Shown here: positions 44,494-56,528 of the stretch, piece after piece
Layout: every line of letters starts with the position of its first letter
Numbering within the stretch: position 1 is the first letter of the stretch
NCBI GenBank assembly: GCA_027886185.1
Contig: WOAB01000895.1
Coordinates: 1,984,001-2,048,000 of the forward strand
Direction: 5' to 3'
Length of the DNA stretch: 64,000 bases
Source of the DNA: Rheum nobile
Taxonomy: Eukaryota > Streptophyta > Magnoliopsida > Caryophyllales > Polygonaceae
The notes under the pieces: model-generated
What the model was told of the DNA's origin: nothing
The model's database searches: none
The model's input: the letters and a program-made list of their open reading frames with translations, nothing else
Translations under genes and position numbers: made by a program

Positions 44494-44641
44494 CCACACG
44501 TAACGTGTGAAGCTGTCCCACACGTTACGTGTGGAACTGTCCTACACATTATGTGTGGAGTGTCTCCCCACGTAACGTGTGGAGCTTGAAAGGGTCTGCT
44601 CCCGCGCGTGACATGTGAAACCTATTCCCACGTTACGCGCG
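44494..44641. repeat. MULE-B right palindrome array
   Basis: Copies at 44494, 44517, 44542, 44567, 44601 and 44626. The inner four are close to CCACACGTAACGTGTGG, while the outer two shift to CGCGCGTGACATGTG and CACGTTACGCGCG. Spacing is about 25 bp, similar to the other arrays. Confidence 0.87.
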
Positions 44642-44814
44642 AGCCTATGCGCTGAAAGGCAAAATTGCCTATGCGCCGAATAGTAAGGCCCTTTTTTATA
44701 GCAAAAGAGAAAAGAGAGCCGAAATAAAAGTTTTGAAGAAGGGCATTTGTTCTGCTAGCGGTTATGAAAAGGGGGTTCTCCTTTGCACCGCTCTTTTTTG
44801 ATTTCGCACCGCAA

Positions 44815-45018
44815 GTTAAACGCTACGAGGTAGCGTTTAACTTTTTTTTTAAACGCTATTATGTGACGTGAGAGTTTTTTTTGGATTTATTGAGATTAAA
44901 AAAATGAAATCGGCTCGATTAAACCGGGTCCGAGTTAAACGCTATGTCGTAGCGTTTAAAATGGACTCGGTTTAATCGAGCCGATTAAGTTTTAAATGCT
45001 ACGTTGTTGCGTTTAAAA
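44815..45018. repeat. Foldback left palindromes (three)
   Basis: Palindromes with arms TTAAACGCTAC and GTAGCGTTTAA lie at 44815-44841, 44934-44960 and 44993-45018, the last diverged (TTGTTGCG). An additional half copy is at 44850. Confidence 0.87.
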
Positions 45019-45259
45019 AAGAATTTTTTTTTTCAAAATTGCACTTTTTTTCATAATCATGTAGAGAATTTCAATACGAGTCCGTACATATAAAATTCGT
45101 CCAAAACGGACATCGTTTGCCTCTCTGAAAGCCTAAAAAACGAAGTTTTCCTACCCATTTTTTTTACAATTTGGTGCCTAGCATATAGCGCATTGTAGTG
45201 GAAATTTTTGGTATTTTCAACATTTTTCTACTACAATTTTGTATAAAATTTTAATACTA

Positions 45260-48061
45260 TAGTTTTGTATAATTTCGTTCATTTATATACTATAGCTATA
45301 TACTATTGTTATATCGTATAATTATATACTATGGTTATATCGTATAGTTATATACTATTGATATATTGTATTGTTATATACTATAGCTATATACCATTGT
45401 TATATCGTATAGTTATATATATATACTATTGTTATATCGTATATATATATACTATTGCTATATCGTTCATTTATATACTATAGTTATATACTATGGTTAT
45501 ATCGTATAGATGTATACTATTGTTATATCGTATAGTTATATACTATTGTTATATCGTATAGTTATATACTATGGTTATATTGTATAGTTATATACTATAA
45601 TTATATATTATGGTTCTAACGTACTATGGTTATATACAAATTTTATATCGTATAGTTATATACTATGGTTATATATATACTATGGTTATATCATATAGTT
45701 ATATACTATCGCTATATACTATTGTTATATCGTATAGATATACTATTTTTATATCGTATAATTATATACTATGGTTATATCGTACAACTATATACTATTG
45801 TTATATCGTATAGTTATATACTATTGTTATATCGTATAATTATATACTAAGGTTATATCAAATAGCTATATACTATTGTTATATCGTATAGTTATATACT
45901 ATTGTTATATCGTATAATTATATACTATGGTTATATCGTATAGTTATATACTACTGTTATATACTATAGCTATATACTATTGTTATATCGTATAGTTATA
46001 TACTATTGTTATATCGTATTGTTATATACTATAGCTATATACTATTATTATCGTAGAGTTATATACTATTGTTATATCGTATAATTATATACTATGGTTA
46101 TATCGTATAACTATATACTATTGTTATATCGTATAGTTATATACTATTGTTATATCGTATAGTTATATACTATTGTTATATTGTATAATTATACACTATG
46201 GTTATATCGTATAGCTATATACTATTGTTATATCGTATAGTTATATACTATTGTTATATCGTATAATTATATACTATGGTTATATCGTATAGTTATATAC
46301 TACTGTTATATACTATAGTTATATACTATTGTTATATCGTATAGTTATATACTATTGTTATATCGTATTGTTATATACTATAGCTATATACTATTGTTAT
46401 ATCGTATAGTTATATACTATTGTTATATCGTATAATTATATATTATGGTTATATCGTATAGCTATATACTATTGTTATATCGTATAGTTATATACTATTG
46501 TTATATACTATGGTTATATTGTATAGTTATATACTATAATTATATATTATGGTTCTAACGTACTATGGTTATATACAAAATTTATATCGTATAGTTATAT
46601 ACTATTGTTATATCATATAGTTATATATATAATATGGTTATATCGTATAGTTATATACTATAGCTATATACTATTGTTATATCGTATAGTTATATACTAT
46701 TGTTATATCGTATAATTATATACTATGGTTATATCGTATAGATATATACTATTGTTATATCGTATAGTTATATACTATTGTTATATCGTATAGTTATATA
46801 CTATGGTTATATCGTATAGTTATATACTATTGTTATATATTATGGTTCTAACGTACTATGATTATATACAAATTTTATATCGTATAGTTATATACTATAG
46901 TTATATACTATGGTTATATATATACTATGGTTATATCGTATAGTTATATACTATGGTTATATCGTATAGTTATATACTATAGCTATATACTATTGTTATA
47001 TCGTATAGTTATATACTATTGTTATATCGTATAATTATATACTATGGTTATATCGTATAGCTATATACTATTGTTATATCATATAGTTATATACTATTGT
47101 TATATCGCATAATTATATACTATGGTTATATCGTATAGCTATATACTATTGTTATATCGTATAGTTATATACTATATATTGTTATATCGTATAGTTATAT
47201 ACTATGGTTATATCGTATAGTTATATACTACTGTTATATACTATAGCTATATACTATTGTTATATCGTATAGCTATATACTATTGTTATATCGTATAGTT
47301 ATATACTATTGTTATATCGTATTGTTATATACTATAGCTATATACTGTTGTTATATCGTATAGTTATATACTATTGTTATATCGTATAATTATATATTAT
47401 GGTTCTATCGTATAGCTATATATTATTGTTATATCGTATAATTATATATACCATTGTTATATCTTATAGTTATATACTATGGTTATATTGTATAGTTATA
47501 TACTATAATTATATATTATGGTTCTAACGTACTATGGTTATATACAAAATTTATATCGTATAGTTATATACTATTGTTATATCGTATAGTTATATATATA
47601 CTATGGTTATATCGTATAGTTATATACTATAGCTATATACTATTGTTATATCGTATAGTTATATACTATTGTTATATCATATAATTATATACTATGGTTA
47701 TATCGTATAGCTATATACTATTGTTTTATCGTATAGTTATATACTATTGTTATATCGTATAGTTATATACTATGGTTATATCGTATGGTTATATACTATT
47801 GTTATATATTATGATTTTAACGTACTATGGTTATATACAAATTTTATATCGTATAGTTATATACTATGGTTATATCGTATAGTTATATACTATAGCTATA
47901 TACTATTATTATATCGTATTGTTATATACTATAGCTATATGCTATTGTTATATCGTATAATTATATACTATTGTTATATTATATAGTTATATACTATTGT
48001 TATATACTATAGTTATATACTATAATTATATATTATGGTTCTAACGTATAGTTATATACTC
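45260..48061. repeat. 26-bp AT-rich minisatellite with higher-order structure
   Basis: The basic unit is TTATATCGTATAGTTATA followed by TACTATTG (26 bp) and close variants (CTATGG, CTATAG), repeated for 2.8 kb. A marker variant, GGTTCTAACGTACTATGG with a following TTATATACAAA, recurs at about 45611, 46551, 46850, 47520 and 47815. Spacings near 965 bp between alternate markers show duplication of larger blocks. Long open frames rich in Tyr, Ile and Leu across it are by-products of the repeat. Confidence 0.93.
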
Positions 48062-48301
48062 GTATTAAAATTTTATAGAAAATTATAGTAGAAAAATACC
48101 GAAAATACAAAAAAAATTCACTACAATGCGCTATATGCTGGGCACCAAATTGTAAAAAAAAAAATAGAAAGACTTCGTTTTTTGGGCTTTTGGAGGGGCA
48201 AACGATGTCCGTTTTGGACGAATTTTATATGTACGGATTCGTATTGAAATTCTCTACATGATTATGGAAAAAAGTGCACTTTTGAAAAAAAGTATTTTTT
48301 T

Positions 48302-48502
48302 TAAAACGCAACGGCATAGCGTTTAAACTGAACCGTTTTTTTTTTAACCGGTTTATTTTTTTATTTTTTTTTATAAAAGCTTAAACGCTATGTCGTTGCG
48401 TTTAAACTCGAATGGTTTAGAAAGTTGAACTGGTTCAGTTTAAACGCAACGACGTAGCGTTCAATTTTTATTTTTTTAAACGCTACAACATTGCGTTTAA
48501 AT
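48302..48502. repeat. Foldback right palindromes (four)
   Basis: Palindromes lie at about 48302, 48381, 48438 and 48474, with arms AAACGCAACG or AAACGCTA and TAGCGTTT or TTGCGTTT. They are the inverted counterparts of the left group. Confidence 0.87.
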
Positions 48503-48534
48503 GCGGTGCGAAACATAAAATTTCCGGGTGCAAA

Positions 48535-48940
48535 CAAGTTCTTCGTTCTAAAAATCGTGGGTGAAAAAAGAATTAGGAGGAGGCTGAAATAAAAGAGGAA
48601 ATAAAAATTAACTGAAAACTGGTGATAAAAGGAGGACGGAAGAGTTGACACGTGGCGGAATTATACGGAGAGTAAGGAGGTTTGTTTGTTTTTTTTATGA
48701 GGAAAGAATTCGAACCACCCGACATAACAACGTCGGGTAGATTGAGAGGCCGAAAAATCGACGTCGGTCAAAACCGGACAATAAGAACAATATTCAAGCA
48801 TGTAAATTACAACAAAGCAAAAATAGAGCTAAAACGACCGAGAGCGAGTGGAGAGCAAAACACGAACAGACGAATACGCCACCGGAAGATGAGTCAGACA
48901 AGAAAATCCTATGGAAGTGCTGAACGGACTACCATGACGT
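48535..48940. other. Intergenic, no gene seen
   Basis: Short frame at 48682-48940 has no recognisable content and runs on into the LTR. Confidence 0.5.
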
Positions 48941-51900
48941 TGAAATACCCCAAAGGTTATAGAAATGGCAAAATGGTAAATAAAATATTTGGACTTCTAA
49001 AATCAGTATTTGGGAACAAAAAAGTGAGAAATCTGAAATTTGGGAAATTGGAATGAAATTAATTTGGGGATAAAAACCCATTTGGATCGTCTCCTCCCTC
49101 TCGGTGAACCTCCCGTTGAGCTGAGACCCTCTCCCATGTTCGATTCTCCTCCGGAGAGCCCGACCACCAGCGTCCGCCTTCTTCCTTCTTCTCCGGCAAG
49201 GTCGCGGTGTTGCTGCGTTCTGCTGTGTGTGAGCCGCTGGTTGCTGCGTTCTGGTCGCTGCTGCTGAAGGGCCGAGAGCTGCTGCGGTTCGTCGGAGTTC
49301 GGCTTAGTTCCGGCGACGGGGAGCTCGACTGGCCGCTGCTGCTCGCTGCCTCTTATTCCTCTTTTGTTCTTGTCCACTTCGCTGGTGGTTGTTGCAGTCG
49401 TGAGCTGCCGCGTTGGCTGCTGAGTTGTGCCGCTGTCCGCCGCTGTTATCGTCTCCGAAGATGGGAAGGTCAGATCCCGGTGGCTGCGCAGTGGTTGTCG
49501 ACAAGGAAGGTGAGGTCTTCAAATTGGTTTTGTTGAAAGTTCAGAAGAATGGCTGAATACATATATGTGTGTGTGACCAATTTTAAATGAGATTGGTGGA
49601 CTGATTTGTTGCTGATTTCAGTTTAAATCGGTGGGCAGAAATTTAATTTGGCTGATTTCGGTATATATTATGCAGCAACTTTGGATTAATTAAGAGATGG
49701 AATTTGGGGTTGAATTTGGATGTGATTTGGCCTAATTATTTGGAGGTATGATTTTAGGGTTTGAATTGGGGGTTTATTAGTAATGGCTTGGTATGGGTTA
49801 ATTAACGCCAGGGTTTTGCTCGGATTGATTTTGCAGGTTCATTCGGGTTGATTGGAGATCTCTGGGGTCGTTGTGGTTCGACTTGAGGCAAGAGGATTCT
49901 TGCTAACTTTATATAATTTTTATAAATTGATTTATGCCTAGTGTTTCATAATTAATTTTATCATTTCTTGAGCGATTTAAATTGGATTATTTGACTATAT
50001 AGATACTTGGTTGAAAATGGGTGTGTGTGCGTGTATTAGTATTTTGTCTCGTATCGTGTTGAATAAATGTTGACGTGGTAGTCAATTGTGACTAAATGTG
50101 ATTGATTGTTGTTGATAGTGTTTGTTGACACTTGTGTGTGTGTGTTGGATTGTGTATGTCGACACATGTGTGTGTTGGCGGTTGAGTGTTAAATTGTGTG
50201 CGTGCTGGCAGTTGTATGCTGGGATTGTGCGTTTGTGTGTGAATGTTTGTGTGTGAATGTGTGTATGCTGGGATTGACTGATGTGGATTGATTGTGTGTT
50301 TTGGTTATTGGTTTCCTTGTCGGATATTGGTTGTAGCTGTTGGTTGCCGTTGATTGTCGGTTAGTTGTTGGTTGTTGTTGATCGTTTGTTGTGGATTGAA
50401 TGTGTGTGTGTGTATGTTGGATTAAATGGGTGTGTGTGTGTATGTGCGTGTGGTGGATCGTATGTGTGTGTTGGATTGAATGTGTGAGTGTGTGTGTTGG
50501 ATTGTGTGTGTATGTGAATATGTGTTAACCTTTGTCGTATGTGATATTTGATTGATTGTCGTATATGATTTTATTTGATTGGTATCGGTGTGGTGGTGGA
50601 ATGTTGTTCGATGGTGAAATTCCTTATATGTGAGGGCCTCGGTGGGTGTGAACCCCGATGGTCAGGAGGCGAATGGTGAAAGTCCTTATATGTGAGGGCC
50701 TCGGTGGGTATGAACCCCCGAAGGTCGAAGGGTCAGGTGATGATAGTCTCACCAAACCGCGTAGGGTGCACGCCTACGTCGTTAAGGGCCAAGGGTTGGA
50801 TGGTGAAAGTCCCATCCGGAAAGTGTGTGTTGATTGTCTCACCCGGTGATGTGGTGGTGTAGACGGAGGTATTGTGGATTGTCTCACCCGGTGATGTGGT
50901 GGTGGAGACGGAGGTTGGATTGGAGGTGTTGGTGGTTGTGTGTGTTGGTTATGTGTTGAATGTTGGTTGTGTACTTGATTAAGTGGTTGTGTTGGTAATT
51001 TGGTTGTATGTTTGATAATTGGTTTATGTTGGACGTTGATTGTTATTAGTTGTGGTTGTGGGTCATTGTTGGCCATTGGTTGTGGTGGTGAATTTACGTG
51101 TGTTATAGTTGTTGATTGTAACTGGTCAAGGTTGTGAATTTCTGTTAGTATGGTTATTGTTGGTAGTTGGCGGATTATGAATGTTGGTTGTGTTGTTTGA
51201 GTGTATAGATTGGTTTCCATCTTGAGGGTGTGGGCCAATACGAGTTGAGTTTGAAGGTATGAGTTGCAGTCGTGGTTGACGAACCGGCGGCACCAGAAGG
51301 GTGGCTGGCCTGGACCGTTATTTAAGTTATGATTGTGTTATGTGATAATTATCTCGTTGATACTTATGTGTTTGTGGATGTGCAGGTTAATTGAATTTGT
51401 TGTGTAGTGCAGTAGTGAGTTCAGTCTTATTGGTTAGCTTTGGTTGTAAGTCGGTAATAAGATATGTGTATGTGCATAGAGTTGTTGCTTGAGGTATTAA
51501 TAATGGAGAGGAAGTTGGATTGGACCGTTCTTTTCGTTTATGCTTGAGATGAGTTGAGGTTGGATTGAAAGAGGTTAGTATCGTGTAGAATTGGATAAGA
51601 ATGAGTAATGGATGATTATGTGATAGGGTATGTTTGTGTTTTGACGTGTGATTTATATTGATTGGTCGGTATGATATGGTATATATTATATATAAATGTT
51701 ATATATAAATGTTGATTGACATGTTGTTGGTATTATTTGATTGTTGTATTAAGTCTTTGGATTTCAACTGTTTTGGCTTGGCTAATCTTGCCATGGTCTT
51801 TCACGAGACTGACCAACTGCGATTTACGTGCCGCGGTTGGCTGGGGTATCGGGTCCCCCAGTCAATCAGGCTTTGCAGATTTAGCGCCAGCAAGGAGGAT

Positions 51901-52218
51901 CCTGATCACCGTCGGTTTGGAGTCGAAGGCTTTACTCTTTCGGTTTGGACCTTGACTTGGTTGTGCGTGTCGTTTTGGTTTTTGACCTTGTATGGGTCGA
52001 ACTTGTTGTATTGGTTTTCGGTTTGTAAAGTGTTGTATTTTCTGTAGGTTAAGTTTGATTGTGGTTTCAAACTCTGGACAGGTTTTACAGGTTGTACAGG
52101 TTTTCCGTTGTGCTGCTTTTGATATATATATGGGTTATGTTTTGTAAATTTTTATTTCACCCGCCTTATAGTCCTTCGGGACTATGGCACTGTAGCACCA
52201 CTGGCTCGGGGTGTTACA
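48941..52218 (+). mobile_element. Solo LTR, 3278 bp, TGAAATACCCC family
   Basis: It begins TGAAATACCCC and ends GGGGTGTTACA. Flanks GACGT and TACGT match at four of five bases, an aged target duplication. It is a diverged relative of the LTRs of the element at 53747-62173, sharing the leader GGTTCATTCGGGTTG-type, the GT-rich middle (50100-50560) and the terminal hairpin AGTCCTTCGGGACT (about 52170). No internal coding region is present. The frames at 51709-52370 are non-coding LTR sequence. Confidence 0.85.
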
Positions 52219-52716
52219 TACGTTTCCCTCGCTTAGGAGGGATCTTCAGGAGCCTCAACCATGACGTTGCCCTCGTACAAGAGGGGTCTTCATTGAGCCA
52301 CAAACACGACCACAACCGCACACTCAAGCATCACCCTAGATCAGTTTCACAAATACAGCGAAGAATTTGACACCCATACTAACGGAACCGTAATAGATAA
52401 ACAAGGGTGGAAATTGATGTGAAAAAAGCGCATCAATTAGTCTTGCATTTGGTTGGACGAGAATAAAACATTAAATAGAGGTAGCTTAAGGGTGTAAATT
52501 GGGTATTCTATGGTTAAGTGTTATTATAGTAGTTAAAATGGGTTGGGTTGGAAAGACTACATGAGCCCGCCATCACGGCCCAAATGTGAGAGTCCATCCG
52601 GTGATTCAGTGAAATGGAAAATTGTTAAGAGTGTTTTGGGTGAAGGGGTAAACTGTTTCCATTTTCGTTCTTGTTTTCCTTTCGGCATCTGAGAGCGAGT
52701 GTAAAGAGATGTAGAA
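52219..52716. other. Intergenic, no gene seen
   Basis: No recognisable gene. Includes a GAGGG/CCCTC-rich segment at 52228-52290. Confidence 0.5.
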
Positions 52717-53658
52717 TCTACTATATAACTACTAAACGCAAATATCGACTGAGCCACGTGGCGCTCCTAGAATGAGCCCGAATTTTACGCTGTTATGTGG
52801 CGTTACGGTATTGAATTGGACACGTGGCGGCCTGTGGTTTTTTTAGATTTATTTATTTTAAAAATTAAAAAATTATAGTAATAGAATCATACAATTACCA
52901 AACTAATATTATTTATAATAAAATCTTTCCAAAATATACAACAAAATATTTTGTAATATTTGATTATCTTTTCAAATATTGACCACGGAATATTCTGTAA
53001 TATTTATTTATGCAAATTGTCTTTATGTGATGATTTGGTTTCCTTTAGATTTCATTCTTTTTCCACTAAAATCATATTGCCTCTCTCTATGTGTATTTTT
53101 GCTTGAATCAAGGCATCAATACTTTATTGCTTTAGGTCGATTTGTCAACATAAATTGTTCAATCCACAATTATGAATTTTTCCACTGAAATCATATTAGT
53201 TTCCTCCTTCTCGGAGTCCTTCGACATTGTTTTGGTTGTTTATGTGGTGGGAGAATGAATTGAGTGAGAAAGAAGAGTACAAGCTTAGACTCTGATCGTC
53301 ATGGATTATTATATGCACTTGGAAGGAGAGAATAATACTAAAAGATTACAATTGTAACAAGAATGGTTACTAAAAGATCTTATAAGATTTTCACCAAAAA
53401 AAAAGATCTTATAAGATATTAGTAACGAGCTAATATCTCGACGTGGAAATTCCCAGTTATGTAACAACTTTTTTTCTTTTTATTCGGGGTGCAAAGTTGC
53501 CAAGTAACGTTGAAAATATTGGAAAGAAGACTTCTAAGATGATCTGGTACGGTTATAAATTTTGGTCATTTCAATTCACTTTGACTATTTGATTTTGGTT
53601 GAAATACATTATTTTCTAATTCTAAACTTTTGAATTTGAAAAAGTTCAAACCGGTCAA
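52717..53658 (+). mobile_element. Helitron-like element, 5' end visible
   Basis: It starts TCTACTATATAACTACTAAA directly after an A, the Helitron 5' pattern. It shares a second block (ACGGTATTGAATTGGACACGTGGC at 52804, split here only for length) with the neighbouring copy. No CTRRT end with hairpin was found before 53658, so this copy is either 3'-truncated or the host of the next copy. No Rep/helicase coding is seen. Confidence 0.5.
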
Positions 53659-53746
53659 TCTACTATATAATTACTAAAATCGAATATCCACTACGCTACG
53701 TGACGCCTTCAAAATGAACCCGAAAATTATGCTACCACATGTCGTC

Positions 53747-56507
53747 TGAAATACCCCAAATAAGTTGATAATGACAATTTGGTAAATTAATTAAGGTTTT
53801 GATTATAATAGGAGAAAATGGGAAATTTGGGGATAAATCCCTCAAAGTGTCGGTTGCCTCTTCCTCGCGTGAACCCCCGTTGAACAGCCAGCTCTCTTCT
53901 CCTTCTCCGGCGAATTCGCTCCCTCTCCGGTGCCAGCCGAGTTGTCTTCTCCGGCGAGCCGACTTGGACCGCGCCGCTGCTCCTCCTCCTCCTCCCATGT
54001 TGCTGCTGTCGTTCTGCTGTCCGTGCTACTGTTGCTGCGTTGTTGTTGTACTGCGGTTGCTGCGGTGGTTGTGCTGGTTGCCGCCGTCGCCTCCGGTGCC
54101 GAGGTGTTCTCCCCGGTGGCTACGTAGTGGTCGACGACAAGGTAAGCTTATGGGTTAAGGGTTAATTCGAATTTGGCTGAATTTTTGTGTGCGTTCGAAT
54201 TGATATTGTGTTATTTCGAATTGATGTTGAGTGAGATCGAATTGATGTTGTTGTTCTTCGTGGGCAGTGGAAGAGGAAAGTGTGTGACCGTATTGTTGAA
54301 TTTGAGCTTTGGTTGAATTGTGTGGGGTTTGCTTGATTGGAATTTTTAAGGAATGATTAGGGTTTGAATTTGGGGGTTTGTTCGTAGTGGATTTGTATGA
54401 GTTAATTAATGTCAGGGATTTGCTCGGATTGATTTCGCAGGTTCGTTCGAGTTGGTTGGAGATCTCTGAGGTCGTGGTTGTCGAGTTTGAGGCAAGATGA
54501 TTCTTGCTAACCCTTCGTATATTTTTATTAAAGTACTTTTGTTCCTATCTTGATTCAGTAATTAATTTTACTCTTGTTTGAGTATGTGAATTCGGATTAT
54601 TGCCTGCAGAGTTGCTTGGTTGAATATGTGTGTGTGCGTGTGTTAGTATTTGTCTCATATTGTGTTTGATTAAATGTTGACGTGGTAGTCAATTGTGACT
54701 AATTGTGATTGATTGTTGATTAACTTGATGGTGAAATTCCGTTATATGATATTAGTTATCGTGTGTTGTGTTTGATTGCGGGTTGATCGTGATAGGTGGT
54801 GGGTGGTTGGTGGATTGGTGATGGTTGGTTATGGAGCCGGGGTGAGGGTGTGACCTCATCCGACCGCATGAGGGTGTGACCTCCGTTGGTTAAGGCTAGG
54901 TTGGATGGTTGAAAGTCCCATCCAGTGGTGGGTTGGATTGGAGGTAGGATCGGAGTTTGGATCGGGTGTTGGATTGTGTGTGTTGCCAATTGTGTGTATT
55001 GACAGTTGTGTGTGTTGAATTGTGTGTGAATTGACATCTGTGTGTTGACAGTTGTGTGTGTTAGACTGTGGGTGTTGACATGTGTGTGTGTGCAGTTGTG
55101 TGTGTTGAATTGTGTGTGAATTGACATCTGTGTGTGTTGACAGTTGTGTGTGTTAGACGGTGGGCGTTGACATGTGTGTGTGTGCAGTTGTGTGTGTTGG
55201 TAGTTGTGTGTTGGTAGTTGTGTGTTGGATTGTGTGTGTGGACGTGTGTGTGTGTTGACACTTGTGTGTGTTGGCAGTTATGTGTTGGATTGTGTGTGTG
55301 GGTGGTTGTGTGCTCGGTTTTGGGTTGTGTGCTTGATTATTGGTTGTGTGCTTAGTTAATGGTTTTGTTTGCGGATATTGGTGGGGTGTTTGATTATTGT
55401 TTTTGTGTTAGACTTTGGTTGTCGGTTGGTTGTAGTTAGTAGTCGTTTGTTGATTGTTGTTAGTGGTGGTTGTGGGCTATTGTTGTCCATTGGTAGTGGT
55501 TGTTGGATCTTGGTGTGAATTGTTTGAGAAGGTTGGTTATGTGAATGTTTGTGAAGGTTGGTTTCCCATCTTGAGGGTGTGGGCCAATATGAGTTAGGTT
55601 GAGGTGTATGGGTTACGACCCATGTTAACGATCAGGCGGCACCGGAAGGGTGGCTGAGCTGGATTGTTGTTTTGTCATGTTTATTTAATGTGATGATTGT
55701 CTTGCTTGTGCTTATGTGTTCGTTGATGCGTAGGTTGGTTGAAATGTGTTAGTACAGTAGTGAGTTCGGTATGATTGGTTAGCCTTGGTTGTAAGTCAGT
55801 AGTAAGATGTGTATATGTTTCATAGGGTTGATGATTGAGGTATTAGTAATAGAGAGAAAGATTGATTGGATTGTTTTATTCGTTTATACTTGTGGTGATG
55901 TTGAGGTTGGATTGAACGAAGTTAGCATAGTGAAGGGTTGGATAAGAGTGGGTAATGAATGGTTATGTGATAGTGTGTGTATATGTTTTGATGTGCGGTT
56001 GAGATTGGCGGAATAGTGATATAGTTATTATATGATATATATATGTATATTTATTGTATGGCATGTTGTCGTTTGGTGTTAATTGGTTGTTGTGTTAAAT
56101 CTCTGGATTTTAAACTGTTTTGGCTTGAGGAGTCTTGCCAGTCTTTCGCGAGACTGACCAACTTTGGTTTACGTGCCGCGGTTGGCTGGTGTATCGGGTC
56201 CACCAGTCAACCAGTCTTTGCAGGTTGGTAGCAACAAGCGGGTTCTGGATCACAGATTGGTCTTCACAGTTAAAGATTTAGTTTTGCATCGGATTTGAAA
56301 ATATTGTATTCGCTTCCGTGTTTTGGATATATATATTGATGTATTTAAACTGGATGACAGGTTTAAGTATTGATTCAATCTTGAACAGGGATTATTGTTG
56401 ATGATTTTTTTGTAATTGGAAGAGTTTTGGATTTCTTTTCTTTTAAAAACCGCCTTATAGTCCTTCGGGACTATGGCACTGTGACACCTCTGGCCCGGGG
56501 TGTTACA
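53747..56507 (+). repeat. 5' LTR, 2761 bp
   Basis: It includes a GC-rich pyrimidine leader (53870-54130), a GT-rich minisatellite (about 54960-55310) and a terminal AGTCCTTCGGGACT hairpin at about 56458. ORFs such as those rich in HTQ or HTH in the GT region are repeat artefacts. Confidence 0.9.
54960..55310. repeat. GT-rich minisatellite in the 5' LTR
   Basis: Repeats of GTGTGTGTTGACAGTTGTG and variants. The counterparts in the other LTRs lie at about 50100-50560 and 60630-60970. Minus-strand frames over them encode only His/Thr/Gln repeats. Confidence 0.85.
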
Positions 56508-56528
56508 GAAATTGTTATCAGAGCATTT
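56508..56528 (+). promoter_or_regulatory. Primer-binding site for initiator Met tRNA
   Basis: TTGTTATCAGAGCA lies five bases after the LTR end. It differs from the canonical TGGTATCAGAGC by one or two bases. Confidence 0.75.

Larger units (their letters stand above)
36400..44645. mobile_element. MULE-B: second Mutator-like element with transposase and PMD genes
   Basis: It is defined by two convergent genes, a FAR1-type transposase (plus, from 36631) and a PMD gene (minus, from 43798), bracketed by arrays of the palindrome CCACACGTAACGTGTGG. Arrays lie at 36405-36475, inside the first intron of the transposase (36950-37070), upstream of the PMD start (43921-43986) and at the right end (44494-44641). 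No extended inverted terminal repeat beyond the palindromes and no target duplication were seen, so the outer limits are approximate. The layout mirrors MULE-A although the palindrome is different. A solo LTR (39993-41618) interrupts it. Confidence 0.7.
44782..48534. mobile_element. Foldback-type element: long inverted ends around an AT minisatellite
   Basis: The left end TTTGCACC...TTTCGCACCGCA, followed by TTAAACGC, is mirrored at the right end (TGCGGTGCGAAA...GGTGCAAA). The inverted ends are about 475 bp each (44782-45260 and 48062-48534); their inner parts are nearly identical, for example TCCGTACATATAAAATTCGT and its complement. Between them is a 2.8-kb tandem array. No transposase is present, so it would be non-autonomous. 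The flanks GGGTTCTCC (before) and AAGTTCTTC (after) agree at six of nine positions, a possible decayed 9-bp Mutator-type duplication. Confidence 0.85.

Noticed and set aside
43894..44549. Frames encoding repeated HVTCGT peptides
   Set aside because: These are read-throughs of the MULE-B palindromes and occur on both strands.
45610..47986. Open frames rich in Tyr, Ile and Leu in the minisatellite
   Set aside because: They are translations of a 26-bp tandem repeat that happens to lack stops in some frames; no non-repetitive sequence is present.
45260..48061. CRISPR-like regular repeat
   Set aside because: The units are contiguous with no unique spacers, and the setting is a plant genome.
49003..49536. 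Overlapping frames in the GC-rich LTR leader
   Set aside because: Same leader region in related LTRs (53870-54130, 57940-58140) does not keep a common frame; high GC explains the openness.
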